Assembly (NCBI GenBank): GCA_029465975.1
Contig: CM055755.1
Span: 1,392,430-1,456,429 of the forward strand
Length of the DNA stretch: 64,000 nt
DNA from: Dallia pectoralis
Taxonomy: Eukaryota > Chordata > Actinopteri > Esociformes > Umbridae
Direction of reading: 5' to 3'
A program made the position numbers and the translations under genes. The notes beneath the pieces were generated by a model. It was not told where the DNA came from. It did not search any database and saw nothing but the letters and a program-made list of their open reading frames with translations. This document shows, one piece after another, positions 55,846-64,000 of this stretch. Position 1 is the stretch's first letter; each line of letters starts with the position of its first letter.

Positions 55846-56750
55846 GCAGTTTGCCTTCTTAGTTCTATATGTCATTTGTAACACCTTTGTTACAAATTGA
55901 AAACTGGGATGTGTTCAATAGTTTCATTACACAGGTTTAATGTGTTGCAAAACATTTTGGAAAAATGGCTCAACCATCCTCAATGTGACCAATAGAAACA
56001 GCTTTCAGTCCAACTGGACAAAAGTTTTAAAACAAAACCTGACTACTGAGTACAAACCTCCACGCTAGCTTTTAAGCAAACCAGTTTGATAATATTTTAA
56101 AACCCCAATATTTACAGTGGATGAGGTGTTTCAACTTGTTTTAAGTTAACATTATCCTGTTTTACTTGAATTGTACTTTCTTTTTTAAATGTCCTTTAGC
56201 TCTTCATGTTTACTTTCTTGTCATTTTGTCAAAAATGAACATTTACTGCTCGTCATTTCATGCAATCTCATGGTTAAACGCACACCCCACTCACACACAC
56301 ACACACACACACACACACTACACACACACACACACACACTACACACACAAACCAACACGGTAACGTCAGAGCCATGTGTTTTCAAAATATATATATGTTA
56401 CGTTACTTGTTCAAATGTTTTGTTGTGGAAATCTTGTCACATGCATTCAATATTTTTCAGAAATGTGTTGTTCACTGCTGTTTACCACCAATAATGCATT
56501 TTTAAAGCCATGTTTTATTTATTTTAGTGAATTGATGTTGATGATGATGATGAGTTTTGCCACCACCACAACACACCCAAAAAACTTTATTCCAAAATTG
56601 CTGGATGCAATCAAGATGGAGAAGATGTCTAGACTAGTGGAAGTAATGTTTAAAGAAATCCTATAATAATAATAATACTCGTGAAACTAATTGTTGTGCT
56701 AAGACTGCATTTTTATGACTATGTAAATAGAACAATGTATTCATATATCA

Positions 56751-56756
56751 AATAAA
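56751..56756 (+). promoter_or_regulatory. Candidate poly(A) signal of tiam1
   Basis: AATAAA in an AT-rich context about 1.65 kb after the stop, followed by T/GT-rich sequence. It is the first canonical hexamer I noticed downstream of the tiam1 stop. Confidence 0.6.
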
Positions 56757-56775
56757 TTGGTTTCCTACTTATCAT

Positions 56776-59676
56776 TTACACCACCTGCTGTTGTCACAGC
56801 AACCTCAGACTCTTGAGGTGCCCCAGTGGTCTCTGGGTAAACTGATGTAGATATCTGTACATTTCTGAGAATGATTGGGAAAATGTCCAATTAAAAGGGA
56901 AGTTCTTTGGACATAGGACTAAGCCGGTATATGAGCAGTATGTTAAATATGTTATAATATTGGAGCTCTGAGACGCAGCTGTGGATAAGTATTGTCGATC
57001 TGAGTCCTAGGTTTGGGTTAGAACCGGGTCGGCTCCCACATGGCTCTGGTACAAAACTACCAGGCATCCCTGTTGACAAGCTGCCAAACAGAGAGTTCAT
57101 GACTATCCGTCTGGGAGCCGGAGCCGGGAACAGGTCAGCTCTCTGGAACAGGGGAGGACAGGGACACGAACCAGAGGGAATGAACGAAGGCCTAGTGCAT
57201 TTAATAGAGTTCACCTGGTCTGTACAAATAAGGATACGGACGCGATCTAATGTCTGCTATCTAGTTTATTAGGCATTCTTCTGTAACGCTGTCTGGCACA
57301 CACACACGCCCTGTCGCACTCCAACCTCTAAGACCTCTCCAGACTCCACCATGTTTCTGATCTGCAGTGTTAGGTGTTGACAACCCGTGAGCCGTGAGTG
57401 ACAGGTGTTAATGTCGACAGCTCAGGGGGGTGACTTGAAGACCTCCAGCACATCCACTCCCCTGCTAAGTTAAGAGCTGGTCTAAATGGGGCTTTATTCC
57501 CCAGGTGTAGCTGCACTGGGGACTCTCGGGCCATTTATTGTACACATAGGAAAAGAGATCTACATTTATCTTATTAAACATCCTGTCTGTGACTGACGGG
57601 AGACATGTATTCAGACTCGCAGGGGAAAATGGTCCTTACTCAGTGTGAACAATTGTTATTGAACATGTGGTAGGTGTTTTTCTAGTTGTAGGCAGTGCAA
57701 CATATACGCTTTTTTCCGTCACATTGATCTGACATGCGCAGCATTTTCCAGGAACTGGATATCCTTGTGAATTGCAAGGTTGGGCTCCATTAAAACATGT
57801 AGTACAATACACATCCAGGAGGGGGCAGTGTCTGCCATCAGTCTGATCACTGCCTGGACTCTGTCTCTCTCCATAAAAAGCTGTCTTCTACACAGGATAG
57901 AAAGTGATGCATCATTCAATGAATCACATTTATTCTATTATGCTGTTATTACAACAAAGTTGTCACAAAGTGCTTTTACAAACACCCCGCTTGAAACCTG
58001 ACAGAGCACACTTCAACAAGTTTATTACACAGCGGCTAGGAATAACTATTGCCATTGAAGAGTACAAGAACAGTACAACGAAATGCAATTTGCATCCAAC
58101 CAGAAGTGCAAAAAGATATAGAGTACAGCATGACGATGTGATCAGCCATTGGTCACCTGGAGACATTGCCAAAGTGAAAGTAAAAAACAACATAAAGAAT
58201 TTGGTGATTGACGTATGACCTTAAACATACAACACATGCGCTCCAGCACTAAGCTACCACACAATTTTCGTCAATGAATGCTAGTATAAAAGTGCCCTAC
58301 TCTATCTGCACACAGAACTGTGTTAACCAGTTTAAGTTTCATCTTATTGGTTAGACAGTTTTAACCAGCTATATCTAGATCCACTGACTGACTGGACCTG
58401 GCAACTGTACAGCCTTGTGGAATTTATTGTTCTGCTAATTAGCTTGTAACTTTTACCTACGCAGTACTGGGCCATGATGTAAATTTGCTTAGGTACTCAT
58501 ATCATTTCTGTCTCTGTTTTCGACACTATTCATATAACTTTTTGAGAAAAACATAATGGCATATATAACTTTAAACATTAAAATAAAGAAAAAAAAACAA
58601 GGCAACAAAAAGCTTCAAAGTTACAACTGTGTCCTATCAGTTTTGTTTTTAATTATATCTGACCCCCCCACCGGTCACAGTTGATTGGTGTGCTTACAGT
58701 CGTCAGCCTGTGTCGGACTGCCAAGCACTGTGCTTGTTTACGTCTGAACGCCGGCTAACGTCAAGCTGACCAGACTGGTCATACAGGTTTTCAGTTTCTG
58801 TTCCTAGTTTCTCCCCACATCCTCTCCCTGCCGTTCTCCCCCCTCGCCTACCTCATCCCACTGCATCCTCCCCATAGCATGTAAGTCACAAATTAAACAC
58901 TACATTGCACTGCTTTTCATGGATGCCGGTTAGGAAGTAGTACACTCTAAAGGGCATAGGTTGGCATTTGTGACAGACTGATGTTAACTCTACTGCAGAT
59001 CAGAGAACAACAAGGTATTACCCTTCCTTGAATAACGTCACATTCAAACAAGAGGAGTGGCATTTACTCAAGAGTCTGTAAATATCCTGATAATATATGA
59101 CACACTAAGCAGGTTTTATACCTCTGAGTTTTATAATATATAACATTTTGGTGAAAGTTACTTTGGCAGTCATTGCGCAGTAGTATACGTGTCAAGAATA
59201 AAAGGCAATAATAAGCACCTGCCGTGTAACTTAACCCTGGGCTTTTACACTTACTCATGTCAAGTGGACAAAACACTCAAGTGGATAACATTTTGGGTGT
59301 GTTTATCTGACAGTTACAATAACCAGATTTCTTAAGTTTTCTCTTGTTTTAAGGGTGTTCGTTTGATTATTTTGAATACATGAAACGAATTCCATCATAT
59401 CTCGCCAAGTAACCCTCCCCCATCCGCTCCCAATGGCTTTCAAAACGCCTGTTTGTGTCATCGTATGAAGTATTTTGAGATCCTCATGTCCTTCATCTAT
59501 CTGATGTCATAAAGCAGATAAACCAGTAGGGTTGCATTGCATCGTTAGCATACTTTCCGGGGTGTATAGCCTTGTCAGCCAGCACCTCTGCTCTCATTTA
59601 GCTCAGTACCGTCGTGAGAGGAGAGCCCTAACGAACGCCAGTCCTCGGTTGGTTCTGTGACCGACAGCTGGCCAAC
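56776..59676. other. Intergenic region between tiam1 and the extended claudin
   Basis: No conserved ORF or large array. A dispersed-repeat fragment lies near 58930. The last several hundred bases should hold the claudin promoter and 5'UTR, but no clear TATA box is assigned. Confidence 0.5.
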
Positions 59677-60573
59677 ATGGAGCGATCCTATATGGGAACG
59701 GGCACAGCTTACAGTGTCTACGGGAAGCCGCCTCAGTCCTACATGGGCACAGTCTACAATGAGAAACACCCCCACTCGTATGTGGACTCGGTTTATGAAG
59801 AGAAGAAAAGGCTAGAGAGGAGATCCCACAGGGAGGCCATGTGCTGCGAGATCATCGCGCTGGTTTTTGGATTTGTCGGGCTGATCGGCGTCTCCGCCGT
59901 TTGCGGCCTGCCCATGTGGAAGGTGACGGCGTTCATCCAGGAGAACATCATCACCATGGAGACGCGCTGGGAAGGCCTGTGGATGAATTGCTACAGACAG
60001 GCCAACATCAGGATGCAGTGCAAGGTGTACGACTCCCTGCTGTACCTGCCCCCAGACCTGCAGGCCGCCAGGGGTTTGATGTGCAGCTCCGTGGCACTCT
60101 CTGCCATCGCCATGATTCTGTCTGCGGTGGGGATGAAGTGCACCACGGTGGTGGACCAGCGACCGAGGACCAAGCACATCGTCCTAGTGTGCGGGGGATG
60201 CCTATTCCTGTTAGGCTGCGTGACCACCATCATCCCCGTCTCGTGGACGGCCAACGTGATTATCCGCGACTTCTACAATCCTCTGCTCATCGATGCCCAG
60301 CGCCGGGAGCTTGGGGAGGCGCTCTACATCGGCTGGGTGACGTCTGCTCTACTCTTCGTCGCCGGAGTCATCTTGCTTTGTCGCCACGCGCCCAGGGTAG
60401 GAGACGAGGAGGACGGGATGATCTATGACCCTAACGGTCCTGGGTACATCTATCAGCCTGCACCCAACTACCAGCCTGGAACTGCATATTCCTACCAACC
60501 CAACTACTCGTACCAACCCAACTACGCTGCTCCGGCCGGATCTGTGGTCTATGCACCTCACCAGTACACCTGA
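59677..60573 (+). CDS. Claudin of the claudin-8/17 group with a long tyrosine-rich N-terminal extension
   Basis: Single-exon ORF of 298 residues; claudins are four-pass tight-junction proteins that set paracellular barrier and ion selectivity. Transmembrane segments lie near 57-77, 135-155, 167-187 and 217-237. The first loop has the claudin signature W81, G100-L101-W102, C105, C115 and R132. The second loop has NVIIRDFYNPLL. Wording such as ANIRMQCKVYDSLL and LGEALYIGW is closest to claudin-8 as I recall it. The start at 59677 has strong context (CAACATGG) and adds about 54 cytoplasmic residues with repeated Tyr (SYMGT twice), whereas usual claudins have about 7. Met55 would give a normal-length start. 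The tail is YQP-rich and ends HQYT, not the usual YV. It lies 4.6 kb downstream of the tiam1 stop, same strand. Confidence 0.92.
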   Translation: MERSYMGTGTAYSVYGKPPQSYMGTVYNEKHPHSYVDSVYEEKKRLERRSHREAMCCEIIALVFGFVGLIGVSAVCGLPMWKVTAFIQENIITMETRWEGLWMNCYRQANIRMQCKVYDSLLYLPPDLQAARGLMCSSVALSAIAMILSAVGMKCTTVVDQRPRTKHIVLVCGGCLFLLGCVTTIIPVSWTANVIIRDFYNPLLIDAQRRELGEALYIGWVTSALLFVAGVILLCRHAPRVGDEEDGMIYDPNGPGYIYQPAPNYQPGTAYSYQPNYSYQPNYAAPAGSVVYAPHQYT

Positions 60574-61180
60574 GGTTAACAAAGTCCAGACAAACAAAGA
60601 CCATAGACTTACTTGGCCTGCTGTCTGCCCGGATCCAAGCACAGAAATGGAATAAATAGAACAGAACTGGTATTGATCAAGAGAAAATGATTAATTATGT
60701 CATCTTGAAATGTAAACATGTTGCGTAGCCACTGTAAACACGGTACTGTCCAGAAGGGTGTGGCTGGAAATTCCCCAACCATCAATTATTTGGTTCATGT
60801 GGGGCAAAAAGATTTAAGCAGACCATTTTGAAATTGAGTGGGTTTTGCGTATGTGTTTTAAAGTGTAAATATACTTTTGTTTTGTTTACTGTTAAGATAT
60901 TGAGCATGATTCAACTATGTGCTATCAATGACTCTGCACTAATATTTAATACATAAATGGGGCTTCTTCAGTTGACACCAATTTTGTTGAAGGATGAACT
61001 AAATGTTGAAATATTTAATCACAATGGTTTACTCTAATGAACCAAACTTTTATTCAGTTTTACTGCAACAATTAATGCACTAGGCTATTGTCTGATCATA
61101 TAAAGCGTGTTATTTCCCTTTCAGTTTGTGTTTTTTTTACAGCACTAGTACTACATAGATTTATTGTATTTCACAATAAA
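60574..61180 (+). other. 3'UTR region of the extended claudin with two candidate poly(A) signals
   Basis: AATAAA occurs at 60651-60656 (78 bp after the stop) and at 61175-61180 in AT-rich sequence. Either could end the transcript; the second is in a more typical AT-rich 3'UTR setting. Confidence 0.5.
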
Positions 61181-61987
61181 AAATGATAATTTAACACAGC
61201 TATAGACATTCTTTCCTCTCAATCAAAATATTTTAAAGATTCAAATGTGAAAAGGAAATACATTGTGACCAATACTACAGGTTTATCTACAAGAACCAGT
61301 AATTCCTTAATGGATCAAGAGTGACTTGGTGTTTCACAACCAGTTCCTGTCTTCTCCGTTGGAATGCTGGGTTTCCACTGACAACAACAGATAGTTATTG
61401 TTAGTGGAAATGTGCCTGAATAGAACAGGCTAAACCAGACCGGTGTGAACTTGCTCACACACACACGACACACATGAGAAACATAATGCAAAACTACCTG
61501 TGGCCCAGGAGGATCTGATCACATGGCATCAGCGGACGACAGACATTCTGTGACCTATAAATTCACAACTCTGAGGTTGCACTGTCCAGACAAACACAGA
61601 CAAACACAAATGCACTCACACATGATTCATGCCCCAAACCATGAGAATTAACAGTGTGGGGGGGGGGCAACCTTAAGTGTGGGTGGGGTAAATTGTTCAA
61701 GTCAGTTTGGGCATTGTGTTCTCCCCTGCATGTGTTATTTCATGAGTCACGCTGCCGAAACGGCTCCTGTTAAGGAAACAAGCTCTGATCGCTATAAAGA
61801 TATTGTTCTGCAATCAGTTACCGCAGATCAAAATGTCTTCCCCAGGCTATGAATGCAGGCCCAAGTGGAAAAAGAATAATAAAATATTATAGTTATTCTG
61901 AAAAAAATACTTTCTTCCTTTAATCCTATAGGCCAATATATAGGTAATGGCAGACAAGAATGTAAGAAATAATGCTATTTTTTATAT
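61181..61987. other. Intergenic region between the two claudins
   Basis: AT-rich sequence with a G-run at 61658-61668; nothing coding recognised. Confidence 0.5.
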
Positions 61988-62590
61988 TTGAAAATATCCT
62001 CCAGACAATAATTTCTATATTTAAGGACATATCAAGACAAATATTTCTATATTTACAAACCATACCAAGACAATAATTTCTATATTTAAGGACCATACCA
62101 AGACAAATATTTCTATATTTACAAACCATACCAAGACAATAATTTCTATATTTAAGGACCATACCAAGACAAATATTTCTATATTTAAGGACCATACCAA
62201 GACAAATATTTCTATATTTACAAACCATACCAAGACAATAATTTATATATTTAAGGACCATACCAAGACAAATATTTCTATATTTACAAACCATACCAAG
62301 ACAATAATTTATATATTTAAGGACCATACCAAGACAAATATTTCTATATTTACAAACCATACCAAGACAATAATTTCTAGATTTAAGGACCATATCAAGA
62401 CAATAATTTCTAGATTTAAGGACCATATCTTGATATTATTATTTATATTTAAGGACAAAACCATAATTAGTTAACTGTAGGACCCTGCCAGGAAAATTAT
62501 TTCCATATTTAAGGACCCTACTAAGACAATTATTTCTATATTTAGAGACCTTACTAAGACAATTATTTCTATATTTAGGGACCCTAAGTG
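61988..62590. repeat. AT-rich 33-bp minisatellite between the claudins, about 18 copies
   Basis: Two alternating unit types, CCAAGACAAATATTTCTATA with TTTACAAACC and CCAAGACAATAATTTCTATA with TTTAAGGACC; together they form a 66-bp higher-order unit in the middle of the array. Confidence 0.95.
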
Positions 62591-63160
62591 TGAAAGTGAC
62601 AAGTAGTCTTGTGTGATTACAATCCAACAATTTGGCAGTTTACTATTTCCCTTAGCAACTCTAGATCAGTAGGAACAGTTCCTTTAGCCAGGATTCTTCT
62701 AAGAGCGAAGTCCAGTTAAGCAGTAACCCTGCCAGGAGATTAAACTGATCCCGGTGAATACAAAGCCAGCCAGCCCCACAAACTCCCATCCATGTGCACA
62801 TGTACAAACACACAAACATGCAGAAATATGCCTCCTAACCCCAAGGATCGTTTACCTAGCAACAGTCCCCTCCCCTTCCATTCACCTGTCTTGACCAGAG
62901 GGAGGAGGCTGTCCAGGTGCACACCTATCAGATTCTCTGATCTTCCACTAGGATGCAAAACAACTCCGGAAAGAAAAAAGGAGAGCTCTAGTTCACTATA
63001 GTCTAAGTCGACTGAGACTCCCTTCAACCTGTGGACTGTCTAGGTCGGTCAGTGAACAGTCAATATTCGACTACTACCGTACATTTGCCAGGGCATTTCA
63101 GCGCCTCCCAGCCTGTGGACGATCAAGCCCTAGGCGCGTTCACCGAGACGGAGTGAAATC
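62591..63160. other. Upstream region of the cldn8-like gene
   Basis: Should contain the promoter and 5'UTR; no clear core promoter element or splice junction is assigned. Confidence 0.4.
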
Positions 63161-63916
63161 ATGGCCAACTCGACTCTGGAGATAGTTGCCTTGGTGCTGA
63201 GCCTTGTCGGTCTGATTGGTACAGCGGCCAGCACTGGGATGCCCATGTGGAAGGTGACAGCGTTCATCCAGGAGAACATCATCACCATGGAGACGCGCTG
63301 GGAAGGCCTGTGGATGAATTGCTACAGGCAGGCCAACATCAGGATGCAGTGCAAGGTGTACGACTCCCTGCTGTACCTGCCCCCAGACCTCCAGGCCGCC
63401 AGGGGTTTGATGTGCTGCGCCGTGGGCCTGGGGGGCATTGGCTTGCTGATCTCCATCATCGGGCTCCAGTGCACGTCCTGCATCCGGAACAACGACCGGG
63501 CCAAGCGCATGGTGCTCATCGTGTCCGGCAGCATCATCATCACGGCGTGCATCTGCTGCCTCATCCCCGTCTCGTGGACGGCCAACGTCATCATCCGCGA
63601 CTTCTACAACCCGCTGCTCATCGATGCCCAGCGCCGGGAGCTCGGCGAGGCGCTCTACATCGGCTGGGTCTCCGCCGCATTCCTGTTTGCCGGCGGCTGC
63701 ATTTTCTGCTGCTGCAACATCAGAGAGGATGAGCGGGAGTACGGCTACGTGTACTCCAAGAACAGCGCTAGCGAGTATGCGCCCTACACTCCTCAGCCAC
63801 TATTTCTGCCACAGTACCCGTACCAGCCGAGGCAGCCAACTAACTACAGCTACCAAGGCTCATACCATTACCCATCCAGGCAGCCGTCGGCACGCAGCGC
63901 CGTGGCCTACCTGTGA
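63161..63916 (+). CDS. cldn8: Claudin-8-like tight-junction protein
   Basis: Single-exon ORF of 251 residues, canonical claudin length. The start MANSTLEIVALVL is close to TM1 as usual, with ATG context AAATCATGG. TM segments lie near 7-27, 84-104, 117-137 and 165-185. The signature residues W30, G49-L50-W51, C54, C64 and R81 are present. The second loop NVIIRDFYNPLLIDAQRREL is followed by GEALYIGW, and there is a CCC cluster after TM4. The tail is Tyr/Pro/Gln-rich and ends VAYL, close to but not the classic YV PDZ ligand. Lack of introns, similarity to claudin-8 and linkage to tiam1 support the claudin-8/17 group; claudin-17 remains possible. It shares near-identical loop DNA with the claudin at 59677. 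The 3'UTR continues past the window. Confidence 0.92.
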   Translation: MANSTLEIVALVLSLVGLIGTAASTGMPMWKVTAFIQENIITMETRWEGLWMNCYRQANIRMQCKVYDSLLYLPPDLQAARGLMCCAVGLGGIGLLISIIGLQCTSCIRNNDRAKRMVLIVSGSIIITACICCLIPVSWTANVIIRDFYNPLLIDAQRRELGEALYIGWVSAAFLFAGGCIFCCCNIREDEREYGYVYSKNSASEYAPYTPQPLFLPQYPYQPRQPTNYSYQGSYHYPSRQPSARSAVAYL

Positions 63917-64000
63917 GCCATCTGACTGAGGGTGGCAAGCGTTTGTGACGACTGGTTAAGAGGAACTGGCTACTAAGAGACTTCTGTTCACACAGGGTAG

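Larger units (their letters stand above)
55097..56775 (+). other. tiam1: tiam1 3'UTR
   Basis: Non-coding sequence after the stop. It contains a decayed copy of the dispersed TGCACT-type repeat (about 55150-55262), four copies of a 54-bp AT-rich repeat (55626-55845), a CA tract (56283-56350) and a terminal AATAAA. Confidence 0.7.

Noticed and set aside
57904..58218. Intergenic ORF of 104 codons
   Set aside because: No family resemblance and poor start context; probably chance.
59812..60177. Overlapping ORFs in other frames of the claudins
   Set aside because: GC-rich shadow frames of the real claudin coding sequence, as at 63247-63732.

Overview
The window is vertebrate genomic DNA, almost certainly from a ray-finned fish. 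It carries the 27 coding exons of one TIAM1-type Rac GEF gene, all on the + strand with GT-AG introns, followed downstream by two single-exon claudin genes. A decayed Tc1-like transposon and a scattered short repeat with the core GTGCACTATATAGGGAATAG, which I associate with salmonid and pike genomes, suggest the salmonid/pike lineage. The species assignment is inference.

Layout. Bases 1-20993 contain no recognisable protein gene. They are presumably tiam1 5' flank or a 5'UTR intron, and are dominated by minisatellites, the largest being a 53-bp unit repeated about 86 times at 10196-14744. A likely 5'UTR exon lies at 20994-21096. Coding exons 1-27 run from 21204 to 55096. They join without a frame error into a 1651-residue protein with an N-myristoylation signal, PHn-coiled-coil-Ex, Ras-binding domain, PDZ, DH and PHc regions. 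The 3'UTR reaches a poly(A) signal near 56751. An alternative first exon at about 44259-44318 would splice in frame to exon 16 and give a DH-PH-only short form. After a spacer come an N-terminally extended claudin (59677-60573) and a canonical-length claudin of the claudin-8/17 group (63161-63916). TIAM1 and CLDN17/CLDN8 are also linked on human chromosome 21, so the neighbourhood looks like conserved synteny.

What stands out is the tandem-repeat load. I count about 45 arrays covering roughly 24 kb (about 38 percent by manual estimate), and many sit directly on tiam1 splice junctions. Three arrays (introns 2, 6 and 9) have repeat units that contain the end of the preceding exon plus its 5' splice site, so the donor itself has been tandemly multiplied. 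In intron 9 the 60-bp unit is a multiple of three and open, so six successive donors would all give in-frame proteins that differ by 20-residue steps. In introns 2 and 6 use of any extra donor would truncate the protein. Other arrays run right up to the 3' splice sites of exons 12, 15, 17 and 22.

The encoded products are a Rac activator that acts at membranes and cell junctions, and two tight-junction strand proteins. The two claudins share near-identical DNA over both extracellular loops but not elsewhere, which suggests gene conversion. All copy numbers and boundaries were counted by eye and are approximate.
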